From: Clostridium sp. chh4-2
Lineage (GTDB): Bacteria; Bacillota; Clostridia; Lachnospirales; Lachnospiraceae
Length of the DNA: 64,000 nt
Assembly: GCF_002899675.1 (NCBI RefSeq)
Contig: NZ_PKUU01000029.1
Span: forward strand, 1-64,000
Reading direction: 5' to 3'
Below the pieces are notes generated by a model. It searched no databases and was not told the DNA's origin. It was given only the letters and a program-made list of their open reading frames with translations. This document shows, piece after piece, positions 35,304-43,973 of the stretch (within the stretch, counting starts at the first letter, position 1; each line of letters starts with the position of its first letter). The position numbers and the translations under genes are program-made.

Positions 35304-36059
35304 ATGAATATAGAAAACAGTATTCTGGCTGCAAAGCAAGGATTTGAAAATAGTTTTTCTTCGGGGGATTTTTACAATAAGCAGACACAGGATGAACATC
35401 ATTTGAAAAACATTCTTGATTTTTTGCCATTTAAAGCGGATATGAAAATTTTAGATTTAGGTACAGGAAGTGGCTATTTGTCTTTTCCTATTGCAAAAAA
35501 ATATCCAAAGATATCTATAATTGGACTGGATATTGTTGAAAAGGCATTAGAAGTCAATCGTTTAAAGGCAAGAGAAGAAAATGTCCAAAATATTAGTTTT
35601 ATAACTTATGATGGTGTTAATTTTCCATTTGCTGATAATGAGTTTGACATGGTTATTTCAAGATATGCGTTACATCACTTCCCCGATATACAAAAAAGTA
35701 TTTCTGAGATTAGCCGCGTTATTAAATCAGATGGCTTCTTGTTTATTTCAGACCCTGCACCTAATGTCAATGATACCAGCCGATTTGTTGACGGATACAT
35801 GCAGCTAAAAAAAGATGGTCATATTAAGTTTTATACAAAAGACGAATGGTTACAAATATGCGGAAAGTATGGGCTGCGATTCGAGAAATCTTTTGATAGC
35901 ATCATTCGGTTTCCAAAGAAAAAAGATACAGCTTATGGATTTGATGAATTATTAAAGAAACATGATAAAGAGATTATTGAAAGTTATGAACTTGAAGTAG
36001 TGGGAAATGAAATATATATAACTGAATGTGTTAATAATATTTTATTTTGCAAACGATAA
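35304..36059 (+). CDS. Class I SAM-dependent methyltransferase
   Basis: A 251-residue methyltransferase: motif I ILDLGTGSGYLS (near residue 48), the acidic strand-2 end GLDIVEKAL, and motif post-II ISRYALHHFPD. It resembles UbiE/small-molecule methyltransferases; substrate unknown. ATG 35304 lies ten bases after AAGAGGA. Its base composition is clearly more AT-rich than the neighbours, with many AAA/ATT codons, which suggests acquisition from a lower-GC source. No partner gene is next to it. Confidence 0.85.
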   Translation: MNIENSILAAKQGFENSFSSGDFYNKQTQDEHHLKNILDFLPFKADMKILDLGTGSGYLSFPIAKKYPKISIIGLDIVEKALEVNRLKAREENVQNISFITYDGVNFPFADNEFDMVISRYALHHFPDIQKSISEISRVIKSDGFLFISDPAPNVNDTSRFVDGYMQLKKDGHIKFYTKDEWLQICGKYGLRFEKSFDSIIRFPKKKDTAYGFDELLKKHDKEIIESYELEVVGNEIYITECVNNILFCKR

Positions 36060-36275
36060 ATTCCGGTTTGATGAACTGATCCGGCTTCGTCTTATTGATA
36101 AAAGGCGTACTTGCATAGCTGGGGAAACAGCAAAGCCCGCCGAGCCAGTCTTTCGCCCTTCCTTCTTTTTTCTTACAATTCTCTTGCAGATTGCGCATCC
36201 GGGGAAAATTACATTGACACGTCAACTTTTCCGTAATACAGTTATAATATAACTAAAATTGAGGGAGTGGAGAAT

Positions 36276-37256
36276 ATGATTAGATTGAAAAAAGTACTGG
36301 CAATCCTTCTGACCGGAGGCTTACTTGCAGGGATGACAGCAGTGCCGGCAATCGCGGCTAACAGACAGAAAATTAAGTCGGTATCATTAACCATAAAGTC
36401 TGAGATTCAGGTAGGAGATGAGATTCGGTCGGATGGACTGGAGATCGAAACCAGCAGTGCAAAGTACACAATCGGTGATTATGAATTCAATAATTCCGGT
36501 TTCGAGTGGTTTGAAGATGATATTCCGGAGGCCAAGGTTTATCTGCATGCCGCAGAGGGATATTATTTTGCACTCACCAGAGCCAGCGATGTGAAGCTGA
36601 CAGGCGCGTCCTATGTAAAGGCAGTAAAAGAAGATTCTTCAGAAACCCTTGTTCTGACCGTAAAACTGCCTTCATTGGCGGAGAACGTTGGGGAGATTCA
36701 GTCGGCCGGCTGGTCCGGCACCACTCTGGCATCCTGGGCGGAAGCGACAGGGGCCGGAAGTTATGAAGTCAGGATTTACAGAGACGGCAATCCGGTTGGA
36801 GGAAGCAAGAAGGCGGACAGCAATACATTTGACTTTATAGCGAGCATGGGAAGGCCCGGCAAATATGAATACAAAGTCCGTCCTGTGAACAAGATCAAAA
36901 CAGATAAAAAAGGGGAGTGGATAACATCCTCCTCCGTTACGATTGATTCGGCTGTAGCAGAACAGATCAGAAATGCGAACGCAGCAGGAACTACGCTTGG
37001 CGTTAATTCCGGAGAGTGGATTCAGGATTCTACCGGCTGGTGGTACCGCAACTCAGACGGAAGCTATACAAAGAACAACTGGCAGAAGATCGGTGAAGAA
37101 TGGTTCTTCTTCGGCGATAACGGTTATATGAAGACCGGCTGGATTGAATGGAACGGAGCGTGGTATTACTGTGATGCCACAAGAGGCAATATGCTGGTGA
37201 ACACCCAGACACCGGACGGATTTACTGTAAATGCGGACGGAGTTATGGTTCAGTAA
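36276..37256 (+). CDS. Secreted protein with cell-wall-binding repeats
   Basis: A 326-residue exported protein. Signal peptide at residues 5-31 (cleavage near AIAANR). The middle (residues about 30-230) looks like two beta-sandwich modules, the second with a fibronectin-like rhythm (GAGSYEVRIYRDG). The last 80 residues hold choline-binding-type repeats (GWWYRNSDGSY, NWQKIGEEWFFF, GWIEWNGAWYY) and end with TPDGFTVNADG, the same closing module as in the split protein at 1837-3671. ATG 36276 follows GGGAG. It probably binds the cell envelope; no enzyme domain is visible. Confidence 0.85.
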   Translation: MIRLKKVLAILLTGGLLAGMTAVPAIAANRQKIKSVSLTIKSEIQVGDEIRSDGLEIETSSAKYTIGDYEFNNSGFEWFEDDIPEAKVYLHAAEGYYFALTRASDVKLTGASYVKAVKEDSSETLVLTVKLPSLAENVGEIQSAGWSGTTLASWAEATGAGSYEVRIYRDGNPVGGSKKADSNTFDFIASMGRPGKYEYKVRPVNKIKTDKKGEWITSSSVTIDSAVAEQIRNANAAGTTLGVNSGEWIQDSTGWWYRNSDGSYTKNNWQKIGEEWFFFGDNGYMKTGWIEWNGAWYYCDATRGNMLVNTQTPDGFTVNADGVMVQ

Positions 37257-37320
37257 TATAGGGAGCGGATAAAAGAAAAAGCCGTATATGACAAAACAGA
37301 AGGACAATGGAGGTAACACA

Positions 37321-38118
37321 ATGGCTGTAATCGGTTTCATCGGCATGGGCAACATGGGCTATGCGATCATGAAAGGTTTATTAAAGGTTTATTCCAAGGA
37401 AGACATTTTATTTACGGATGTGAATAAGGCCAGAATGGAACAGGTTGGTGAAGAGACTGGAGTCCGGTACGTGGAGAGCAATGGGGAATGTGCCAATCAG
37501 GTGAAATATCTGGTGCTGGCGGTAAAACCGCAGTACTATGACGGCGTTCTGGATCAGATCAGGAATATCGTGACGCGGGAGCATGTGATCATCTCAATTG
37601 CGCCGGGAATTTCCATCGAACAGCTGAAGAAAAAATTAGGGGTTGAGAAGAGGATTGTGCGCGCTATGCCCAATACTCCGGCCTTGTTGGGCGAAGGAAT
37701 GACAGGCGTGTGTTATGATGCAGCTCTGTTTGATGAAGAAGAGCGGGAGACGATCAGCACATTTTTCCAGTCTTTTGGTAAGATGAAGATCGTGGAGGAG
37801 CGTTTAATCAATGCTGTGGTCTGCGTCAGCGGAAGCTCGCCCGCCTATGTTTATATGTTCATTGAAGCGCTGGCCGACAGCGCGGTAAAATACGGCCTGC
37901 CAAGAGACGCCGCTTATGAGATGGCGGCCCAGACTCTCATCGGCAGCGCGAAGATGGTGTTGGAAACAGGCGAGCACCCAGGCCTTTTAAAGGACCGGGT
38001 ATGCTCTCCGGGAGGAACTACCATTGCTGGGGTGGCCGCTCTTGAGGAATACGGATTCCGCAATGCGGTGATGAAAGCAACGGATGCCTGCTATGATAAG
38101 TGCACCAACATCAAATAA
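37321..38118 (+). CDS. proC: Pyrroline-5-carboxylate reductase
   Basis: A 265-residue NAD(P)H-dependent enzyme for the last step of proline synthesis. The Rossmann start IGFIGMGNMGYAI, RAMPNTPALLGEGMTG (near residue 115) and the C-terminal SPGGTTIAGVAALEE, which binds substrate, are intact. ATG 37321 follows TGGAGGT; an upstream ATG at 37288 has no site. It is 15 bases from the Nudix gene, likely the same transcript. Confidence 0.95.
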   Translation: MAVIGFIGMGNMGYAIMKGLLKVYSKEDILFTDVNKARMEQVGEETGVRYVESNGECANQVKYLVLAVKPQYYDGVLDQIRNIVTREHVIISIAPGISIEQLKKKLGVEKRIVRAMPNTPALLGEGMTGVCYDAALFDEEERETISTFFQSFGKMKIVEERLINAVVCVSGSSPAYVYMFIEALADSAVKYGLPRDAAYEMAAQTLIGSAKMVLETGEHPGLLKDRVCSPGGTTIAGVAALEEYGFRNAVMKATDACYDKCTNIK

Positions 38119-38133
38119 AGGAGAAACAGAATT

Positions 38134-38670
38134 ATGACACAGCCGGTAGTACGTTTAAACCGTGAATTGAAATATCAGGGAACCATTCTTAAAATTTATG
38201 AAGATACCGTTTTGGCAAACGGACATGAAGCTCATTGGGATTTTATCCATCACAATGGGGCGGCGGCCGTTGTGCCGGTGACAAAGGACGGAAAGATACT
38301 CATGGTCCGCCAATACCGCAATGCGCTGGACCGTCAGACGCTGGAGATTCCGGCAGGGGCTTTGGACTGGCCGGAGGAACCCAAGATCAACTGCGCTTAC
38401 CGGGAACTGGAAGAGGAAACCGGGTTTAAAACAGAAAAGCTGGAGTATCTGATCAGCGTGAATACCACGGTGGCATTTTGCGACGAAGCGATCGATATCT
38501 TTGTGGCAAAAGACCTGATTCCATCCAAACAGAATCTGGATGAGGACGAATGCATTGAAGTGGAGGCGTGGGAAGTAAAGGATCTGGAAGAACTGATCTA
38601 CAGCGGGAAGATTACAGATGGAAAAACCATAGCCGCCATCATGGCGTATGCGAGAAAATACTCTGTTTAA
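38134..38670 (+). CDS. Nudix hydrolase, ADP-ribose pyrophosphatase type
   Basis: A 178-residue Nudix protein. The catalytic box is read from GALDWPEEP to RELEEETGF (near residues 72-95); it has one more residue than the strict consensus between the Gly and the Glu. N-terminal dimer-forming strands and the MVRQYRNAL motif fit the ADP-ribose pyrophosphatase (NudF-like) group, which splits ADP-ribose to AMP and ribose-5-phosphate. Good GGAGAAA site. In clostridia this gene often lies near spoIIM and xerD, as here. Confidence 0.88.
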   Translation: MTQPVVRLNRELKYQGTILKIYEDTVLANGHEAHWDFIHHNGAAAVVPVTKDGKILMVRQYRNALDRQTLEIPAGALDWPEEPKINCAYRELEEETGFKTEKLEYLISVNTTVAFCDEAIDIFVAKDLIPSKQNLDEDECIEVEAWEVKDLEELIYSGKITDGKTIAAIMAYARKYSV

Positions 38671-38740
38671 AACGGGGAAACGTCATAATACGGGACAATG
38701 GTTCATAGATTGAGATAAAGAATAGTTTGGACCGGTGTTC

Positions 38741-39274
38741 ATGTTAAAACGGATTACTTACTGGGATTGGCTGCTGATCTGGTTTATAGCGGGTACGGCC
38801 TGCGGAACACTGTTAATCAATGTGTGGAAGCCGCAGTTTGCCGGAACGCCCCAGATGCTCAGCAGTTTACTGCTGGATATGACTGCCGGACCCGGCGGTC
38901 AGGATAAAACGAATCTCATGCTATATGTGGCCAGGCAGAGGCTGGGGCGCACCATTTTGATCGTACTGGTATCTGTTACCTCCTGGTCTGTGCCCGGATT
39001 TTACTTTTTGGCATTTTACGGCGGGCTGTCGGGCAGCATGATCTTATCCATGATCACCTGTCAGAAGGGGCTTATGGGTCTGGTCTGTTATCTGGCCACC
39101 TTATTTCCGCAGTACTTATTTTATCTGCTGATCTGGTTTATTTTGGCCGGCTGGGCATCCAAACAGTCTCATCATGTGCGCATGAGTGCAGTTTTGGGAA
39201 TCGGCGTACTTTTGCTGGCGGGAATCTGCCTTGAGACGCTGGTAAATCCGGTTATTATGAATTTTTTCTGCTAA
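38741..39274 (+). CDS. Stage II sporulation protein M-like membrane protein
   Basis: A 177-residue protein with about five membrane segments (residues 8-25, 75-98, 100-122, 125-145, 152-170). The topology, the GTACGTLLINVW start and the location directly before xerD fit the SpoIIM family; SpoIIM takes part in peptidoglycan removal during engulfment of the forespore. Identity is moderate by eye. ATG 38741 or GTG 38735 may start it; neither has a clear ribosome site. Confidence 0.7.
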   Translation: MLKRITYWDWLLIWFIAGTACGTLLINVWKPQFAGTPQMLSSLLLDMTAGPGGQDKTNLMLYVARQRLGRTILIVLVSVTSWSVPGFYFLAFYGGLSGSMILSMITCQKGLMGLVCYLATLFPQYLFYLLIWFILAGWASKQSHHVRMSAVLGIGVLLLAGICLETLVNPVIMNFFC

Positions 39275-39311
39275 AATTAAAAAAAAGTTAAAAATATTTA
39301 AAATTTTTTTT

Positions 39312-39365
39312 TACAACATATTGGGAGCTGGAAAAGTCTGGCTGCCAATATGTTGTATTTTTTAT
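39312..39365 (+). terminator. Terminator after the SpoIIM-like gene
   Basis: TACAACATATTGG and CCAATATGTTGTA form a 13-bp perfect stem around a 20-base loop with an inner GAGC/GCTG pairing, followed by T6. A long A/T tract precedes it, so it may work on both strands. Confidence 0.85.
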
Positions 39366-39407
39366 GTAAAGTAAGCGGAAAATGACCTGTAAGTGGGAAA
39401 ATAGCGT

Positions 39408-39436
39408 TTGATTTTATGGAAAATACTATATATAAT
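39408..39436 (+). promoter_or_regulatory. Promoter of xerD
   Basis: TTGATT (39408-39413) and TATAAT (39431-39436) are 17 bases apart; the start point falls about 50 bases before xerD. Confidence 0.75.
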
Positions 39437-39494
39437 GTAAGGCAAAGCCCTTTTTTGGGCCTAATTATGGGACTTGTGGAGCAGGGGTATAGAG

Positions 39495-40382
39495 ATGAAA
39501 ATGGAGATAAAAAACTTTATTGAATATATGAAGGAGGTTAAGCAGATCTCCAGGAATACGGAACTTTCCTATCAGAGAGATTTGCTGCAGCTTGTTGCCT
39601 TTATGGAGGATAAGGGGATAACAGAGGTGGACAAGGTGACAAAGACCAGCCTGAATTCCTATATCCTGTATATGGAAAAAGAGGGCAAGGCGACCACTAC
39701 CATTTCCAGAGTACTGGCATCCATCAAATCATTTTTTAATTATGAATTCAAAATGGGGAATATTAAGCGTGATCCGGCGGAGCTGTTAAAGGCACCTAAA
39801 ATCGAGAAAAAGGCGCCTGTCATTCTCAGTGTGGACGAAGTGAGCTGTCTGTTAGGCCAGCCGGCGGGACATGGGCCCAAGGAAATCCGGGACAAGGCGA
39901 TGTTAGAGCTTCTTTATGCCACGGGAATCAGGGTGTCGGAACTGATTCATCTGAAGGTGGCTGATGTGAACCTTTCGGTGGGATTTATCGTGTGCCGGGA
40001 CGGCAGCAAGGAGAGGACGATTCCATTTGGCAAAGTGGCAAGGCAGTCGCTCTGCGATTATATGAATTATGCAAGAGATGCGCTGTTAAAGGGAGAGGAG
40101 TCGGAATGGCTGTTCACCAATTGCAGCGGCAAGGCCATGAGCAGACAGGGATTTTGGAAGATCATAAAGTTTTACGGGGATAAGGCAGGAATTCAGGCCG
40201 ATATTACCCCTCATACGTTAAGGCATTCTTTCGCCGCACATCTGATTCGCGGAGGAGCTGATATTAAAGCTGTCCAGGCGATGCTTGGCCATTCCGATAT
40301 GGCAACAACTCAGATGTACACCATGTATTCTCAGAATGAAACCATGAGAGAAGCATATGCCGGAGCACATCCGAGACGGTAA
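39495..40382 (+). CDS. xerD: Tyrosine recombinase XerD
   Basis: A 295-residue site-specific recombinase that resolves chromosome dimers at dif. The SAM-like N-terminal domain (residues 1-90) is followed by the catalytic domain with Arg in ATGIRVSEL, Lys in DGSKERTIP, HTLRHSFAAHLIRGG, the second His in LGHSDMATTQ and the nucleophile Tyr in MYT. ATG 39495 was preferred; ATG 39501 and a GTG at 39474 are alternatives. It is the housekeeping type, not a phage integrase: no att site or phage genes lie around it. Confidence 0.9.
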   Translation: MKMEIKNFIEYMKEVKQISRNTELSYQRDLLQLVAFMEDKGITEVDKVTKTSLNSYILYMEKEGKATTTISRVLASIKSFFNYEFKMGNIKRDPAELLKAPKIEKKAPVILSVDEVSCLLGQPAGHGPKEIRDKAMLELLYATGIRVSELIHLKVADVNLSVGFIVCRDGSKERTIPFGKVARQSLCDYMNYARDALLKGEESEWLFTNCSGKAMSRQGFWKIIKFYGDKAGIQADITPHTLRHSFAAHLIRGGADIKAVQAMLGHSDMATTQMYTMYSQNETMREAYAGAHPRR

Positions 40383-40405
40383 GAAGACGAGGTTTGGGGA
40401 AGAGT

Positions 40406-40873
40406 ATGAGAAGAGCGGACAGGGAAGTAACCGATTTTAACAGGATAATAGGGATTTTAGACCAGTGCAAGGTCTGCAGAGTGGGATTAAATGACGACGG
40501 TGAAGTTTATATTGTTCCTATGAATTTTGGATATTCGCTGGAAGATGAGAACTTGACTTTGTATTTCCACTGTGCCAAGGAAGGCAGACGGATGGATATC
40601 TTAAAGACTAACTCTGTGGTTGGATTTGAGATGGACTGCAATCATAATCTGGTGGAAGGGGATGTGGCGTGCCGGTACAGCTTTAAGTATGCCAGTATTA
40701 TCGGAACCGGAGATGCCTGTTTCATAGAGGATTCCAATGAGAAGATGAAAGGATTTCATATCATCATGAAACACCAGACCGGGTTGGATTTTGAGTTTAA
40801 CGAGCAGATGGTGGCTCCGGTGACCATGTTTAAGGTGAAGGTGCGGAACTATTGCTGCAAAGAACAAAAATAG
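40406..40873 (+). CDS. Pyridoxamine-5'-phosphate-oxidase-like flavin-binding protein
   Basis: A 155-residue split-barrel protein (CRVGLNDDGEVYIVPMNFGY, read in parts, then LYFHCAKEGRRMDIL), in the group of NimA-like flavin proteins. Members bind FMN or F420 and reduce small molecules; some are linked to nitroimidazole resistance, which cannot be inferred here. ATG 40406 after GGGGAAG; a TTG at 40394 precedes it. Probably co-transcribed with xerD. Confidence 0.82.
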   Translation: MRRADREVTDFNRIIGILDQCKVCRVGLNDDGEVYIVPMNFGYSLEDENLTLYFHCAKEGRRMDILKTNSVVGFEMDCNHNLVEGDVACRYSFKYASIIGTGDACFIEDSNEKMKGFHIIMKHQTGLDFEFNEQMVAPVTMFKVKVRNYCCKEQK

Positions 40874-40882
40874 ATAAAATAG

Positions 40883-40928
40883 AAAAAGACCAGCGCAGGA
40901 ATCAGTAAGAAGCGCCGGTCTTTTTTTA
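40883..40928 (+). terminator. Terminator after the flavin-binding gene
   Basis: AAAGACCAGCGC pairs with GCGCCGGTCTTT with one mismatch and runs into T7. It also faces the end of the convergent DinB-like gene. Confidence 0.8.
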
Positions 40929-40957
40929 GTTCATAGAAAAGGGGGCTTTACGAAAGG

Positions 40958-41464
40958 TTATTCAAAAAGACCTTCTGTTGATTTGCCGCTTTTACCGCTG
41001 GTGCCGGTGACTCTGGGCCATCGGTTTGTTTCAATAATTGTAGTTCCATTTATATTGCCTAAATGTGAATAAAAATGGCGGTACTGCGATAGGATTAACC
41101 CCAATCGGTTGGATACACATCCGTTTGGCACTTCATACAGCTGTTCATCTGTAAGTGAATCGATATAGGACATGATCTTTTCTTTCACTTTTGCAAGATA
41201 AGCGGAAAGCTGTTCTCTTGATAGGGTTTTCTCACTTGGAATATCCAAAGAATTTAAATTTGGCACATGAAAATCCGGTTCGGTATATTCATTTGGGTTG
41301 ATGAACCATTGGTCACAGGAATGGAGCATATGATATACGTGTTTCCATATGGGTATATCGCAAAGAATGTAATCGAGATTGCAGGTTTTAAGCATAATTT
41401 CGGCGTTTGTAAACAACACTTCCGTTTGTTTTCTGATATTGCCGACTAATTCATTTCTCACCAT
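40958..41464 (-). CDS. DinB-superfamily protein
   Basis: A 168-residue four-helix protein of the DinB/YfiT superfamily. Possible metal ligands are WKHVYHMLH (near residue 43) and QYRHFYSHLG (near residue 132), giving the usual three-histidine arrangement. Members include thiol transferases and many uncharacterised proteins; no thiol substrate can be named. Start ATG 41464, behind a GGGGGGAAT site on the reverse strand. It stands alone. Confidence 0.78.
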   Translation of the reverse strand: MVRNELVGNIRKQTEVLFTNAEIMLKTCNLDYILCDIPIWKHVYHMLHSCDQWFINPNEYTEPDFHVPNLNSLDIPSEKTLSREQLSAYLAKVKEKIMSYIDSLTDEQLYEVPNGCVSNRLGLILSQYRHFYSHLGNINGTTIIETNRWPRVTGTSGKSGKSTEGLFE

Positions 41465-41819
41465 AATTCCCCCCTATGTAAAATACAAAGTTCTTTGGTT
41501 ATTGTCTCTGCTTACAGTTACATTTTATCACATTTCTACAGACCCTTATAGGGTGTTTAATCAATAAAGAAGCTGCGACAGGTAGAAAAATCTGTGCAAA
41601 TGTGAAATATTAAAAAAACACCTGAAAAAGGAAAAATCCTTGTAACCACCTTATTTTTTAAATATTTTTTTGAAAATTTGCAAGCAAAATTCATAAAATT
41701 TTGCAAAAAGAAATCCCTTGTGAAAAGAAAGTGAAAGAAATTTGAAAAGAAAAAAGAGAAAATTGTAACGTTTGGATATAATGCACAAAAGCCAGGGGTT
41801 GAATTGTTGGTTTTTACAA
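41465..41819. other. AT-rich intergenic region upstream of the enolase-ABC operon
   Basis: There is no credible gene. The stretch 41600-41770 is very AT-rich with A tracts, and GCAAAAT-TCATAA-ATTTTGC (about 41690-41709) is a perfect inverted repeat that could be an operator or protein-binding bend. No regulator gene for the sugar-acid locus lies next to it. Confidence 0.5.
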
Positions 41820-41848
41820 TTGATGAAAAGTACACAAAAACGTATTCT
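41820..41848 (+). promoter_or_regulatory. Candidate promoter of the enolase-ABC operon
   Basis: TTGATG (41820-41825) and TATTCT (41843-41848) are separated by 17 bases, about 68 bases upstream of the first gene. Two mismatches to consensus suggest a need for an activator. Confidence 0.55.
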
Positions 41849-41900
41849 ATAGACATCTCGAACACGAAATAATAAACAAAAAAGTATAGAAAGTTAGTAG

Positions 41901-41906
41901 GGGAGG
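41901..41906 (+). promoter_or_regulatory. Ribosome binding site that favours a TTG start
   Basis: GGGAGG directly touches the ATG at 41907, leaving no spacing, but is nine bases ahead of the TTG at 41916. Starting at TTG also makes the protein align end-to-end with its paralogue encoded at 46370. Confidence 0.65.
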
Positions 41907-41915
41907 ATGAAAGAA

Positions 41916-43049
41916 TTGTTTGAATTTACTGATAAAATACGGTTTACACATGCAAAATATTATAGCTTTCGACCAATACCACTGCCAAAGCCATTTAAGG
42001 ATGGAACCGGCGGATTTGGTAGATTTGCACCAGAACAGGGCTGCATCGAATTATACGACAGCGAAGGCGCATGTGCACACCTTACATGTACAAGGAATTT
42101 TGTGGCGACCATCCTTCCTTTAATTTTAAACGGAGAGACAAAGACATTTACCGAATGGAAAAACACGCTTTACTGGAGATTCAGAAACGGCGGGTTCCAG
42201 AGCAGCCAGGTGGTAGAGGTTGGGCAGCTGGAACTGATGATGCTGGATATTCTGGCCCAGAGAGCAGGACAGCCCCTTCACCGGTTCATGGGTGCGACGA
42301 AAGACTGGGCGGCAGCTTATAAGGGCGGCGGATCGCTTCTTCTGGAAGATGAAGAACTGGTGGACGACATGGCCCGCTACGTGAGCGAAGGATATACAAC
42401 TGTTAAGTTTAAAGTCGGAAGCGACGACGGAACGAACATGGAACGTGATGTAAGACGTCTTGAAAAGGTTCGAAAAGCGGTTGGAGATCAGATCGATATC
42501 GCGGTGGATGCCAATCAGCGCTGGAGTGTAGAAGACGCTTACAAGTTTGCGAAGATGATCGAACCTTACCGTCCGGCCTGGTTTGAAGAACCGATCCACG
42601 CGCATGATATGAACGGAATCAAACGGCTTCACGAGATGCTTCCTGATATGCAGCTGGCATTTGGAGAGTCCATGAGAGTTTCATACGCTTATGAGACATA
42701 CATAGAAAAAGGAGTTACACATCTTCAGCCTTCCGTGGGAAGAATGTCCAGAATGGATGATCTTTTAAGAATCAGGGATATGGCAAGAGAGAGCGGAGTG
42801 CGTTTCTCATCCGGCGGAAGAATTTACTTAAATGCGATTTTCGGATGTCTGTACGGAGAAGATGAATACATCGAATTTCACGAGCCGATCAGCGCTCCGG
42901 TAGGCGTTTATACCTTATTCCAGCCGGAAGAAAAGAACGGTAAGTTCTACGTTCAGACCGATATTCCGGGAAATCCTCAGAGAATGGATCTGAAAAAATT
43001 AGAGCATGACGGTCTTCTGGAAGGATACAAAATCTATTATACAGAATAA
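41916..43049 (+). CDS. Enolase-superfamily enzyme (mandelate racemase / sugar-acid dehydratase group), copy 1
   Basis: A 377-residue (alpha/beta)7 barrel enzyme. Magnesium ligands are Asp in AVDANQRW, Glu in WFEEPIHAHD and Glu in AFGES; the base pair of lysines is in TVKFKVG (KxK). The usual Asp-His acid pair of mandelate racemase is missing: QPS replaces QPD and FSSGGRI lacks the His. It probably removes or adds a proton next to a carboxylate in a sugar acid, by the Lys side only (inference). A paralogue of equal length lies at 46370, with an ABC importer between. Start chosen at TTG 41916 from the ribosome site; ATG 41907 adds three residues. Confidence 0.85.
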   Translation: MFEFTDKIRFTHAKYYSFRPIPLPKPFKDGTGGFGRFAPEQGCIELYDSEGACAHLTCTRNFVATILPLILNGETKTFTEWKNTLYWRFRNGGFQSSQVVEVGQLELMMLDILAQRAGQPLHRFMGATKDWAAAYKGGGSLLLEDEELVDDMARYVSEGYTTVKFKVGSDDGTNMERDVRRLEKVRKAVGDQIDIAVDANQRWSVEDAYKFAKMIEPYRPAWFEEPIHAHDMNGIKRLHEMLPDMQLAFGESMRVSYAYETYIEKGVTHLQPSVGRMSRMDDLLRIRDMARESGVRFSSGGRIYLNAIFGCLYGEDEYIEFHEPISAPVGVYTLFQPEEKNGKFYVQTDIPGNPQRMDLKKLEHDGLLEGYKIYYTE

Positions 43050-43073
43050 TGAAAAAGGAGGGAATCGAAGCAG

Positions 43074-43973
43074 ATGAAAAAGAGAAATGGTATTATGAAC
43101 AAAAAAAGCGCTCCATACATGATGCTGCTGCCTGCGATGGCAATGATCGCAGTGTTCATGTTTTATCCGATCTTCATGACTTTTTACAACAGCTTTCATA
43201 ATTATGTGCTGACGAAGCCAAAAGATTACGGATTTATCGGAATTGAAAACTATGTGGCGCTGTTTAAAGATCCTATATTCTACAAATCCTTATACAATAC
43301 GCTGATTTGGACATTCTGGAACGTTATCCTGCAGGCGTCTTTGGGACTTGCGGTTGCGATTCTGATGAACATTGAATTTAAAGGACGTAAGATTTACCGT
43401 ATGATCGTTTTCTCACCATGGGCGTTCGGCGGTATGGTAGTTGCTCTTGTATTCAGCTACATGTTTACCGGACAGACAGGTGTTGTAAATGACCTGCTGA
43501 TCAAACTGGGGCTTATCAGTGAGAGGATTCCGTGGTTTGCCACAGGAGCGAGAGCGAGAGGCGTCCTGATCTTTACAACTACATGGAGAGGAATTCCGTT
43601 CTTCGCGGTATCTTTCCTGGCAGCACTTCAGTCTATTCCGGGCGATTATTATGAAGCAGCCGATGTGGACGGAGCAGGAACCTTATATAAATTCACTCAC
43701 ATAACAATGCCTCTTATTAAAAATACGGTTATTCTTACCACCATGCTGAGAACGATCTGGACATTCAATATCGTGGATATCATCGCAGGTATGACGGCAG
43801 GCGGCCCGAACAATGAGACGATGACACTTCCATTATATCTGATGACCAAGTTTAACGAAGGTCTGGATATCGGCTATTCAAGCGCGATGGCGGCTACGAT
43901 GGCAGTCATGCTGGCAGTTTTCGCAGCGGTTTATGCATTCGTAGGAGGATTTGGAAAGGAAGGTGATTTATAA
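43074..43973 (+). CDS. ABC transporter permease, sugar type (MalF/UgpA-like)
   Basis: A 299-residue permease with about six membrane segments; first segment at residues 16-38. The coupling loop EAADVDGAGTLYKFTHITMPL is near residue 200. ATG 43074 follows AAGGAGGG at 12 bases; ATG 43095 is possible. It overlaps the next permease by one base. Uptake partner of the lipoprotein at 44876. Confidence 0.9.
   Translation: MKKRNGIMNKKSAPYMMLLPAMAMIAVFMFYPIFMTFYNSFHNYVLTKPKDYGFIGIENYVALFKDPIFYKSLYNTLIWTFWNVILQASLGLAVAILMNIEFKGRKIYRMIVFSPWAFGGMVVALVFSYMFTGQTGVVNDLLIKLGLISERIPWFATGARARGVLIFTTTWRGIPFFAVSFLAALQSIPGDYYEAADVDGAGTLYKFTHITMPLIKNTVILTTMLRTIWTFNIVDIIAGMTAGGPNNETMTLPLYLMTKFNEGLDIGYSSAMAATMAVMLAVFAAVYAFVGGFGKEGDL

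Noticed and set aside
36028-36252. 74-residue forward frame after the methyltransferase
   Set aside because: Starts inside the methyltransferase gene, has no ribosome site and encodes no known domain; I treat 36060-36275 as non-coding.
39495-40382. XerD as integrase of a mobile element
   Set aside because: It is the housekeeping length, next to SpoIIM-like and Nudix genes, with no att repeats, excisionase or phage genes nearby.
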